DNA from: Betaproteobacteria bacterium
Lineage (GTDB): Bacteria > Pseudomonadota > Gammaproteobacteria > Burkholderiales > Usitatibacteraceae
Reading direction: 5' to 3'
Length of the DNA stretch: 10,861 bases
Assembly: GCA_012274175.1 (NCBI GenBank)
Contig: JAAOZZ010000329.1
Coordinates: 1-10,861 of the forward strand
Position numbers and translations under genes: made by a program
Shown: positions 1-6,666 of the stretch, piece after piece
How the letters are laid out: every line of letters begins with the position of its first letter
Numbering within the stretch: the first letter of the stretch is position 1
The notes under the pieces: generated by a model
Databases searched by the model: none
Seen by the model: the letters and a program-made list of their open reading frames with translations, nothing else
Told to the model about the DNA's origin: nothing

Positions 1-110
1 ACTGAGGCGCGCGCTTCGCCGGGACGGGCGCCGAACAGCCTATGGCGAGCGGCAAACCTCCGGCCGCGATTCCGATCGAACCCTCCATGGAATCGAAAAA
101 GGAAGCCGCC

Positions 111-482
111 ATGGGCGCATTCTCCCCCTGCCTCGCGATCACCGCGCTCGCCGTGGCGCTTTCCGCCACCCTCGCCCACGGGAAGTCGCCGGCGCCCGCC
201 TTGCCCGTCCCGCCCGCGACGCGCGACGCCGCCCCCTTCGACGCCGGCACCGGATGGTTCGGCAACGAAACGATCGCGCCCCGCGAGCGCCCTGCCGGCA
301 CGAGCGCGGCTACCGCGGCTTCGACGCGTACGCCGTTGCCCAACGAAATCACGCGCTCGGAGCTGGACCACGAAGCCCGCGACCGGGCGCGGCGCGACAC
401 CCCGCGGGTGATCGGCATCGCGCCGCGCACGGATGCCGATCGCACCGACGAGATGCCCGACGATCCGATCATCCGGTATTGA
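111..482 (+). CDS. Small secreted protein of unknown function
   Basis: I do not recognise this 123-residue protein. The first 24 residues form a hydrophobic stretch (CLAITALAVALSATLAHG) that looks like a Sec signal peptide, with cleavage after the Ala-His-Gly region, so an exported periplasmic product is likely. The mature part is rich in Pro, Ala, Arg and Asp, has no cysteine and no evident domain, and is probably disordered. It ends in the acidic-then-aromatic tail PDDPIIRY. I chose the ATG at 111 because AAGGA (99-103) lies 7 bases upstream. The in-frame ATG at 87 has a weaker ribosome site but would add two lysines, giving a more typical charged signal-peptide start, so it remains possible. 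An in-frame ATG at 42 is less likely. The gene ends just before a strong stem-loop and appears to be transcribed apart from the downstream operon. Confidence 0.6.
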   Translation: MGAFSPCLAITALAVALSATLAHGKSPAPALPVPPATRDAAPFDAGTGWFGNETIAPRERPAGTSAATAASTRTPLPNEITRSELDHEARDRARRDTPRVIGIAPRTDADRTDEMPDDPIIRY

Positions 483-499
483 CGGTTCCGCGTCCGGGG

Positions 500-527
500 A
501 AAATGCCGGCTTCCACGCCGGCATTTT
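500..527. terminator. Bidirectional-type stem-loop terminator
   Basis: A perfect 11-base inverted repeat, AAAATGCCGGC (500-510) and GCCGGCATTTT (517-527), is separated by a 6-base loop. The GC-rich core flanked by an A-run on one side and a T-run on the other is the classic form of a rho-independent terminator that can work on both strands. It lies 17 bases after the stop codon of the small secreted gene and separates that gene from the operon starting at 698. Confidence 0.8.
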
Positions 528-561
528 CACGCCGGGCCGCGGCCGACGCTCGTCGGTGCGA

Positions 562-578
562 ATGTCCTACCCGGACAT
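562..578. promoter_or_regulatory. Inverted repeat, candidate operator
   Basis: ATGTCC (562-567) and GGACAT (573-578) form a perfect 6-base inverted repeat around TACCC. There is no T-run after it, so it is unlikely to be a terminator. It overlaps the -35 region of the candidate promoter at 572-601, the right place for a repressor or activator dimer to control the carrier-protein operon. The binding protein is unknown and no regulator gene is adjacent on the operon side. Confidence 0.35.
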
Positions 579-601
579 CGAGTTCCGGTCCTTGAAATAA
601 T
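572..601 (+). promoter_or_regulatory. Candidate promoter of the carrier-protein operon
   Basis: An extended -10 is visible as TG at 593-594, one base, then AATAAT at 596-601 (5 of 6 to TATAAT). Eighteen bases upstream sits CGGACA (572-577), which matches TTGACA at 4 of 6 positions. This is the only AT-rich patch in the gap and it points towards the operon, leaving a leader of roughly 90 bases before the ATG at 698. The rest of the leader (602-697) shows no clear ribosome site or riboswitch fold. This is prediction by eye only. Confidence 0.4.
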
Positions 602-697
602 CCGGGCGGACGATCAGGCGCAGCGCGTGGGCGTCCCATTCGGCGCTCATCATCCGGAGCAATGTCCCCGCTCCTCCAGCCGCCGGCACCGACCACC

Positions 698-964
698 ATG
701 TACTCCGAGCAGATCCGTCCTCTCGTCGCCCAGCACGCCCGCCTGCGCATGGCCGTGGACGAGCTCACCGACGAGAGCGACCTCTACCGAGCCGGGCTCA
801 CGTCGCTGTCCACGGTGAACCTGATGCTCGCGCTCGAGGAGCATTTCGACGTGGAATTCCTCGACCGCATGCTGGGACGCCAAACGTTCGGATCCATCCG
901 CTGCCTCGCCGAGGCGATCGCCGAGTTGCGGGGCGCGACGGATCGCGACCGGATCGCGGGGTGA
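698..964 (+). CDS. Stand-alone acyl/peptidyl carrier protein
   Basis: This 88-residue protein has the size and four-helix pattern of a free-standing carrier protein. The phosphopantetheine site is GLTSLSTVNLMLALEE, with Ser36 as the predicted attachment serine. The usual Asp of the DSL motif is replaced by Thr (TSL). The following helix (MLALEEHFDVEF) is typical of the helix II to III region of carrier proteins. In the family, a phosphopantetheinyl transferase adds the arm and acyl or aminoacyl groups ride on it as thioesters. No such transferase is seen here, so a general host enzyme must act. The amino acid:[carrier protein] ligase two genes downstream is the natural loading partner. Start choice: the ATG at 698 gives the usual carrier-protein length but has no clear Shine-Dalgarno. 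The in-frame ATG at 662 would add 12 Pro-rich residues and has GGAG only 2 bases upstream. It is the first gene of the six-gene run. Confidence 0.88.
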   Translation: MYSEQIRPLVAQHARLRMAVDELTDESDLYRAGLTSLSTVNLMLALEEHFDVEFLDRMLGRQTFGSIRCLAEAIAELRGATDRDRIAG

Positions 965-968
965 GGCG

Positions 969-2162
969 ATGAACGTCGCGCGCCGAGCGATCCTCCCGGC
1001 CCCGCCCGACTCGCGCGCGCTGCTCGAGCGCGTGCACGCCATCGGCCGCGAGGCCGTGGCGCCCCATGCGGACGCGGTCGACCGCGACGCGCGCTTTCCC
1101 CACGAAGCGTTCGCGGCCCTGAAGGCGGAGAAGCTGCTCGGGGCCTACGTGCCGGCCGAATGCGGCGGAATGGGCCTCGACGTGTCCCAGGTGGCGCAAG
1201 TGTGCGAGGCGCTCGGGCACCACTGCGCGTCCACGGCGATGATCTTCGCTATGCACCAGATCCAGGTGGCGTGCATCGTGCACCACGCGCTCGACGCACC
1301 TTTCTTCCGCGACTACGCGCGCGAGCTCGTCGCTCGCCAGTACCTGCTCGCCTCCGCCACCACGGAGCTGGGCGTCGGGGGCGACGCGCGCTCGAGCGTG
1401 TGCGCGGTGAAGGTGGAGGACGGGCGCTTCACGCTGGAAAAGCAGGCGCCCGTCATCTCCTACGGCGCGACGGCCGACGCGATCCTGGTCACGTGCCGCA
1501 GGTCGGAGGACGCGGCGAGGAGCGACCAGGTGCAGGTGCTCGTGCGCAGGCAGGACTGCGCGCTGCGGCAGCTCTCGCAGTGGGACACGCTCGGGTTCCG
1601 CGGCACCTGCAGCCCCGGCTTCGAGGTGAAGAGCGCCGGGGACGCCGCCCAGATATTGCCCGCGCCCTACGCGGAGATCCACGCCCGCACGCAGCATCCG
1701 TTCGCCCACGTGGTATGGGCATCGCTTTGGGTGGGCCTCGCCACGGATGCGCTGAACCGCGCGCGCGGCGCAGTGCGCTCCGAGGCGCGCAAGACGCCGG
1801 GCACGATCCCCCTGTCCGCCACGCGCCTCGCGGAGGCCGACCTCGTGCTCGACACGATGCGCGGCACGCTTGCTTCCACGCTCGCGGAATACGCGCGCCT
1901 GCTCGCGCAGGCAGACCCGGATGCGTTCGGGGACTACCGGTTCGTGGTCCGCATGAACAACCTCAAGCTCACCGCCTCGCAGCTCGTGGTCGACGTGGTG
2001 GGGCGCGCCATGGTGATCTGCGGCATCGCGGGGTATCGCAACGACTCCAAGCTTTCCCTGGGCCGGCACCTGCGCGACGCGACCGGCGCGGGCCTCATGG
2101 TCAACAACGATCGCATCCTCGGCCAGAACGCCACGATGCAGGTCGCGCTGCGGGAGGGCTGA
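969..2162 (+). CDS. Acyl-CoA dehydrogenase-like flavoprotein
   Basis: The 397-residue length and domain order fit the acyl-CoA dehydrogenase superfamily. There is an N-terminal helical domain (about 15-125) with the hallmark YVPAECGGMGLD (60-71), a middle beta domain (about 126-235) with a modified acyl/FAD motif TTELGVGGD in place of TEPxAGSD and the conserved TLGFRGTCS (207-215), and a C-terminal helical domain with CGIAGYRND and LGRHLRDA. Near the end, where typical dehydrogenases carry the catalytic Glu in a YEGT/YGGT motif, this protein reads LMVNNDRI with no Glu, so normal CoA-ester dehydrogenation is uncertain. The gene starts 4 bases after the carrier-protein stop and is followed at once by the ligase gene. 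By analogy with FAD enzymes that oxidise aminoacyl groups on carrier proteins (such as the prolyl-carrier oxidases of pyrrole pathways), I infer that its substrate may be carrier-bound. That is inference. It is soluble, with no signal peptide. Confidence 0.85.
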   Translation: MNVARRAILPAPPDSRALLERVHAIGREAVAPHADAVDRDARFPHEAFAALKAEKLLGAYVPAECGGMGLDVSQVAQVCEALGHHCASTAMIFAMHQIQVACIVHHALDAPFFRDYARELVARQYLLASATTELGVGGDARSSVCAVKVEDGRFTLEKQAPVISYGATADAILVTCRRSEDAARSDQVQVLVRRQDCALRQLSQWDTLGFRGTCSPGFEVKSAGDAAQILPAPYAEIHARTQHPFAHVVWASLWVGLATDALNRARGAVRSEARKTPGTIPLSATRLAEADLVLDTMRGTLASTLAEYARLLAQADPDAFGDYRFVVRMNNLKLTASQLVVDVVGRAMVICGIAGYRNDSKLSLGRHLRDATGAGLMVNNDRILGQNATMQVALREG

Positions 2163-2167
2163 GGGCG

Positions 2168-3121
2168 ATGTGCGTCCAGCCCGCGGAGCATGGTGACCTT
2201 GCGCTGCCGACGGGCGACGCATACCGGGAATACCTGGGCGAGCTCGTCGCCGAAGGCCTGCTGGTGCCCATGGGCGTGCGCGGCGTGTACGGACGGGGGC
2301 GCGACTTCGAGCGCGTCATCGTGCGCTTCGACGAGTACGTCGCCCGTGCGAGCGCCGAGCTCGCTCCCGAGGTGCTGCGCTTCCCGCCGCTCTTCAATCG
2401 CAGCGACTACCGGCGCATCGACCACATCCACAATTTTCCCGACCTCATGGGATCGGTCCACACGTTCACCGGGGGCGAGCTCGAGCATCGCGAGATGCTC
2501 GGAAAATTCGAGCGCGGGGAGGACTGGAGCCGCAACCTCGCGCCGGCCGAAGTCATGATGACGCCCGCGATCTGCTACCCGCTCTATCCCACCCTGGCGG
2601 GCGGCACGCTGCCCGAGGGCGGGCGGCGCGTGGACCTGCAGGGTTTCGCCTTCCGCCACGAGCCCAGCGACGATCCCGCCCGCATGCAGATCTTCCGGAT
2701 GCACGAGGTCGTGCGGCTGGGCTTGCCCGGGGAGGCCCTCGAGCACCGCGACTACTGGCTCGCCCGCGGCGGCGAGCTGCTGCGCGCGGTCGGGCTGCAT
2801 GCCACGCCGGTCGTGGCCAACGACCCGTTCTTCGGCCGCGGCGGCAAGGTGCAGAAGGCGATGCAGCGCGAGCAGAGCCTCAAGTACGAATTCGTGGTGC
2901 CGATCTGCTCCGCCGAGAAGCCCACGGCCGTGGGCTCGTGCAACTACCACCTCGACCACTTCGGCGCGGCGTTCGACATCCGTAGCCACGACGGCAGCAC
3001 GGCCCACAGCGCGTGCGTGGGCTTCGGGCTGGAGCGCGTCGCACTCGCGCTGTTCCGGGCCCACGGACTCGCGATCGGCGCCTGGCCCCGGGACGTCCGC
3101 CATGTGCTGGCCCTCGACTGA
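2168..3121 (+). CDS. Amino acid:[carrier protein] ligase, SerRS-like
   Basis: This 317-residue protein resembles only the catalytic core of class II seryl-tRNA synthetase and lacks the coiled-coil tRNA-binding arm. Motif 2 is visible as FRHEPSDDPARMQIFRMHE (162-180) and motif 3 as GFGLERVALALF, with the ATP-binding Arg290. Cys136 (TPAICYPLYP), Glu180 (RMHEVVRLG) and Cys258 (VGSCNYHLDHFG) fit the three zinc ligands known from methanogen-type SerRS and from the characterised Bradyrhizobium and Agrobacterium amino acid:[carrier protein] ligases. Those enzymes form an aminoacyl-adenylate with ATP and transfer the amino acid (glycine or alanine in the studied cases) to the phosphopantetheine of a small carrier protein, not to tRNA. 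The carrier gene at 698 is the expected partner. The amino acid used here cannot be read from sequence by eye. GGAGG at 2153-2157 serves as the ribosome site, and the 3' end overlaps the next gene by 20 bases. Confidence 0.9.
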   Translation: MCVQPAEHGDLALPTGDAYREYLGELVAEGLLVPMGVRGVYGRGRDFERVIVRFDEYVARASAELAPEVLRFPPLFNRSDYRRIDHIHNFPDLMGSVHTFTGGELEHREMLGKFERGEDWSRNLAPAEVMMTPAICYPLYPTLAGGTLPEGGRRVDLQGFAFRHEPSDDPARMQIFRMHEVVRLGLPGEALEHRDYWLARGGELLRAVGLHATPVVANDPFFGRGGKVQKAMQREQSLKYEFVVPICSAEKPTAVGSCNYHLDHFGAAFDIRSHDGSTAHSACVGFGLERVALALFRAHGLAIGAWPRDVRHVLALD

Positions 3122-4103
3122 GCCGCGGCGCCTGAGGATCGCCGCGCTCGACCCCGCCACCTATCGCCGCCATGCGATCCACGGCGAGGGCCGCACCTGG
3201 GCGGAGACCAATTGCTACACGGACCTGCTGGTGGAGCTCGCCCACGGCCTGGGACACGAGCCGGTCGCGGCGCTGCCCTTCACGCTCGCGATCGACTTCG
3301 AGGGCGACCAGTGGACCTTCTTCAAGCCGCCCGCGGCGGACCTCTACGAGCTGTACGGATTCGACCTGCAGGAGCTCGCGATCTGGCGGCCCCTGGTGGA
3401 GCACGTGGTCGAGCAGCTCGAGGCGGGGCGCCCGGTGCTGGTGGAGCTGGACGCGTGGTTCCTTCCCGACACCGCCGGCACCGCCTATCGCCGCGAGCAC
3501 AGCAAGACGACCGTGGGCATCAACGAGATCGACGCGCAGGGGCGGCGGCTGGGCTACTTCCACAATGCGGGCTACTTCGCCCTCGAGGGCGACGATTTCC
3601 GCGAGCTCTTCCAGCTGGACGGTCCCGCCCACGAGCGCGTGCTGCCGCCCTACGTCGAGTACGTGAAATCGCGCCCCGGGTTCGCCGCCCCGCGCGGTGC
3701 GGCACTCGCCGAGGCCTCGCTCGCGCTGCTGCGCCGCCATGTCGCCCGCATGCCGCGGGACAATCCCTTCGCGCGCTTCAAGGCGCGCTTCGCCGCCGAC
3801 CTGGAATGGCTCGTGCAGTCCGACCTCGAGCACTTCCACGCGTACTCGTTCGCGAACCTGCGCCAGTACGGAGCGTGCTTCGAGCTGGGCGAGACGTACC
3901 TGCGTTGGCTGGGCGGGCACGGCGTGGGCGGCCTCGAAGCCGCTGCCGATGCGCTGCGGGACATCGCCTCGACCGCCAAGGCATTCCAGTTCCAGCTCGC
4001 CCGCGCGATGGCGCGCCGCAAGTCCCTCGATCTCGCGCCGCTCGACGCCATGGGCGCCCGATGGGAGCTCGCGGCTGGCGCCCTGCGCGAGCGCTTCGGG
4101 TGA
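3102..4103 (+). CDS. DUF1839 protein, possible papain-like acyltransferase
   Basis: The 333-residue product matches my recollection of the DUF1839 family, which is repeatedly found beside amino acid:[carrier protein] ligases and has no proven function. The N-terminal half has a papain-like layout. Cys38 in ETNCYTDLL starts a helix, the strand VLVELDAWFLPD comes next, His133 follows in REHSKTTVGINEID, and Asn155 lies in YFHNAGYF. This order (Cys, the D-x-x-x-LP strand, His, then Asn) recalls the N-terminal domain of BtrH, the butirosin enzyme that transfers an aminoacyl group from a carrier protein to an aminoglycoside. I therefore infer a role in moving or releasing the aminoacyl group. The C-terminal half is mostly helical and unassigned. 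The ATG at 3102 lies inside the end of the ligase gene (20-base overlap), with GGGAC 8 bases upstream, and suggests translational coupling. Family call likely; catalytic role speculative. Confidence 0.78.
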   Translation: MCWPSTEPRRLRIAALDPATYRRHAIHGEGRTWAETNCYTDLLVELAHGLGHEPVAALPFTLAIDFEGDQWTFFKPPAADLYELYGFDLQELAIWRPLVEHVVEQLEAGRPVLVELDAWFLPDTAGTAYRREHSKTTVGINEIDAQGRRLGYFHNAGYFALEGDDFRELFQLDGPAHERVLPPYVEYVKSRPGFAAPRGAALAEASLALLRRHVARMPRDNPFARFKARFAADLEWLVQSDLEHFHAYSFANLRQYGACFELGETYLRWLGGHGVGGLEAAADALRDIASTAKAFQFQLARAMARRKSLDLAPLDAMGARWELAAGALRERFG

Positions 4104-4113
4104 GGAGCCCGCG

Positions 4114-6666
4114 ATGACCGGACTGCCCTCCGGCACCGTGCTCGGCACCGGACGCATCGCGTGGCTGCACGAAGGCTGGGAGCTCGCAAGCACGCCCGCC
4201 GGCGCCTGCGCGAGCCCTGACGGGCTTGCGCAGGCCGCGCTCGAGTGGCGCCCCGCGAAAGTCCCGGGAACCGTGGCCTCCAGCGTGCACGGAGACCTCG
4301 ATGCGCCGGGTCCCTACGACGCCGACGACTGGTGGTACCGGATGCGCTTCGCGACGCCGAAGGAAGCCCCGGGCACGCTCTATCGCCTGCGCTTCGAGGG
4401 CCTGGCCACGCTCGCCCAGGTGTGGCTCAACGGCCAGGCGCTGCTGTCCTCGCGCAACATGTTCGTCGCGCAACGGGTCGACGTGACGGGGATCCTGCGC
4501 GCCGATGGGGAGAACGAGCTCACGATCCGATTCGCTTCCCTCGACGCGGCCATGGCGCGCAAGCGGGCGCGGCCGCGCTGGCGCACCGCGCTCGTGGCGC
4601 GGCAGGAGCTGCGCTGGTTTCGCACCACGCTGCTCGGGCGCATCCCCGGATGGACACCGGCAATCGCGCCCGTGGGCCCGTGGGCTCCCGTCGCGCTCGA
4701 GAGCGTGGGGCGGGTCGAGCTCACCGCGCTCGACGTGCAGGCGCGCGCCGAAGGATCCACGGGACGCCTTCGCATCGAGGCGGTGGTCGCGCTGCACGGC
4801 GCCCGCGCGCTCGAGGAGGCGAGGCTGCGCCTGGGCGATCGCACCCACGTGCTCCAGGTCGAGCCCGGGGCGTCGGCGGCGATCCACGGCGAGCTCGCCA
4901 TCGCGAACGCTCCGCTGTGGTGGCCCCATACCCACGGCACGCCCCACCTCGTCGCCTGCCGGCTGGAGCTTCGCATCGACGGCGAGTGGCTGAACGTGGA
5001 CTGCGCGAGCGTGGGTTTCAGGGAAATCGTCCTCGACCAGGCGGGCGAGCGGATGCGGTTCATCGTGAACGGCGTGCCAGTGTTCTGCCGCGGCGCGTGC
5101 TGGACCCCGATCGACATCCTCGCCCTGAGGGGCGAGCCCGCGGCGTTGCGCGCGGCGCTGGAAGCGGCGCGCGACGCGGGCGTCAACATGCTGCGGGTGG
5201 GCGGCACCATGGCCTACGAGTCCGAGGACTTCTACCGCCTGTGCGACGAGCTGGGCATCCTCGTGTGGCAGGATTTCATGTTCGCCAACATGGACTACCC
5301 GGTGGCCGACCGCGAGTTCCGCTCCGAGGTCGAGGCCGAAGTGCGCCACCAGCTGGGTCGCCTGCAACGGCATCCCTGCATCGCCGCCTACTGCGGCGGA
5401 AGCGAGATCGCGCAGCAGGCGGCGATGCTAGGGCTGCCCGCCGAGCAGTGGAACAACGAGTTCTTCCGCGAGGCGATCGCGCGCCACTGCGCCGCGTTGC
5501 ACGCCGGCGTCCCGTATTTCCCCTCGACGCCGTGTGGCGGGGCGCTCCCGTTCCACGTGGGCGCGGGCATCTCCCACTACTACGGCGTGGGCGCCTACCG
5601 CCGGCCCGTGAGCGACGCGAAGCTCGCGCGCGTGAAGTTCACCACGGAATGCCTCGGCTTCTCCAACGTGCCCGACGTGGAGACCATCACGCGGGCTTTC
5701 GGCACGCCCACGCCCGCGCCCCACCATCCCCTCTGGAAGGCGCGCCAGCCGCGAGATGCCGGCGCCGGCTGGGACTTCGAGGACATCCGCGACCATTACG
5801 TGAAGGAGCTCTTCGCCTGCGACCCGGTGGCGTTGCGCAGCCAGGACCTCGCGCGCTACTACGCGGTCTCCCGCGCCGTCACGGGCGAGGTGATGCGGCG
5901 CGTCTTCGCCGAGTGGAGGTCCCCCGCGAGCGACTGCGCCGGCGCGCTCGTGTGGTTCCTGCGCGACTTCGTGCCCGGGGCGGGATGGGGCATCGTCGAC
6001 GCCCTGGGGCGGCCCAAGGCGGCGCTGTGGCAGCTCAAGCGCGCGTGGGTGCCCCGGTCGGTGCACCTCACGGACGAGGGGCTCGACGGCCTCGCCGTGC
6101 ACGTGATCAACGAATCCCCGCGGCCGCTCGAGGCGCTGCTCGAGCTGCGGATGCTCCGGGCGGGAGGTGGCGAGGCCGATGGCGCGACGCAAGCGGTCTC
6201 CGTCGCGCCCCACGGCGCGATCTCGCTCAACGCGGACGGCATGCTGGGCTACTTCTCCGACAGCACCGCGGCCTATCGCTTCGGGCCGCCGCGCCACCAG
6301 GTGATCGCCGTGTGCCTCAAGGACATGGACGGAGAGGTGCTCGGGGAAGATTTCCACTTCCCGGTCGGCATGGACCTTCCCGTGATGCAGGCCGCGGCGG
6401 TGGAGCTCGCGGCGCGATGGCGAGCCGACGGCAAGGTCGAGGCGACGATCCGCTGCGACGAATTCCTGCAGGCCGTGGTGTTCACATGCGAGGACTTCGC
6501 GCCCGACGACAACCATTTCCACCTGGCGCCGGGACGCACGAAGACGATCGTCTTCACGCCGCGGGAGCACGACGGGTCGCAGTTCAAGGCGCACGTGGAG
6601 GCGCTCAATCTCGCGCCAAGCCTCACGGTGCGCGCGCAACGTCCGGCGGAAGGGACCGGCGGATGA
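4114..6666 (+). CDS. GH2 beta-mannosidase-like glycoside hydrolase
   Basis: At 850 residues this has the full-length architecture of GH2 beta-mannosidases: a sugar-binding jelly-roll domain (about 1-190, with AQVWLNGQ), an Ig-like domain ending near APLWWPHTHGTPHL (about 265-285), a TIM-barrel (about 300-600), and beta-rich C-terminal domains. The likely acid/base is Glu431 in YCGGSEIAQQ and the likely nucleophile is Glu512 in FTTECLGFSNVP. The residue before the acid/base is Ser431-1, whereas GH2 enzymes normally have Asn there (CGNNE), so specificity or mechanism may differ from true beta-mannosidases. There is no signal peptide, so it should act in the cytoplasm, which argues against a role in digesting external mannan. 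GAGGAG at 4102-4107 is a good ribosome site 6 bases before the ATG and overlaps the upstream stop. Its 3' end overlaps the next gene by ATGA. In this operon it may trim or transfer a sugar on the product. Confidence 0.85.
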   Translation: MTGLPSGTVLGTGRIAWLHEGWELASTPAGACASPDGLAQAALEWRPAKVPGTVASSVHGDLDAPGPYDADDWWYRMRFATPKEAPGTLYRLRFEGLATLAQVWLNGQALLSSRNMFVAQRVDVTGILRADGENELTIRFASLDAAMARKRARPRWRTALVARQELRWFRTTLLGRIPGWTPAIAPVGPWAPVALESVGRVELTALDVQARAEGSTGRLRIEAVVALHGARALEEARLRLGDRTHVLQVEPGASAAIHGELAIANAPLWWPHTHGTPHLVACRLELRIDGEWLNVDCASVGFREIVLDQAGERMRFIVNGVPVFCRGACWTPIDILALRGEPAALRAALEAARDAGVNMLRVGGTMAYESEDFYRLCDELGILVWQDFMFANMDYPVADREFRSEVEAEVRHQLGRLQRHPCIAAYCGGSEIAQQAAMLGLPAEQWNNEFFREAIARHCAALHAGVPYFPSTPCGGALPFHVGAGISHYYGVGAYRRPVSDAKLARVKFTTECLGFSNVPDVETITRAFGTPTPAPHHPLWKARQPRDAGAGWDFEDIRDHYVKELFACDPVALRSQDLARYYAVSRAVTGEVMRRVFAEWRSPASDCAGALVWFLRDFVPGAGWGIVDALGRPKAALWQLKRAWVPRSVHLTDEGLDGLAVHVINESPRPLEALLELRMLRAGGGEADGATQAVSVAPHGAISLNADGMLGYFSDSTAAYRFGPPRHQVIAVCLKDMDGEVLGEDFHFPVGMDLPVMQAAAVELAARWRADGKVEATIRCDEFLQAVVFTCEDFAPDDNHFHLAPGRTKTIVFTPREHDGSQFKAHVEALNLAPSLTVRAQRPAEGTGG

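Noticed and set aside
1..110. Possible coding sequence at the left edge, including the in-frame ATG at 42.
   Set aside because: The short Pro-rich extension lacks a ribosome site and would bury the signal peptide. I see no feature that can be supported in this stretch.
567..650. A 27-residue minus-strand frame (MSAEWDAHALRLIVRPDYF...) in the gap before the carrier gene.
   Set aside because: The composition looks protein-like, but there is no properly spaced ribosome site, it is very short, and it overlaps the candidate operator and promoter. It could be a remnant, but this cannot be supported.
1160..2167. Upstream extension of the ligase frame into the dehydrogenase gene (up to 653 residues).
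   Set aside because: The extension is Arg/Ala/Gly-rich and shadows the dehydrogenase. The ligase core begins after the ATG at 2168, which has GGAGG upstream and gives the expected family length.
798..2222. A 474-codon open frame on the minus strand opposite the dehydrogenase gene, and similar long antisense frames at 1934-3160, 2880-4193, 3778-5373, 5428-6795 and 6732-8615.
   Set aside because: In very GC-rich DNA the antisense of a real gene is often open. These products are His/Arg/Ala-rich low-complexity strings without domains, and all lie opposite well-recognised genes.
4245..6662. The 1406-codon frame that would fuse a long N-terminal part to the double hydrolase.
   Set aside because: The N-terminal part is Arg-rich shadow of the GH2 gene. 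The hydrolase starts cleanly at the ATGA overlap at 6663.
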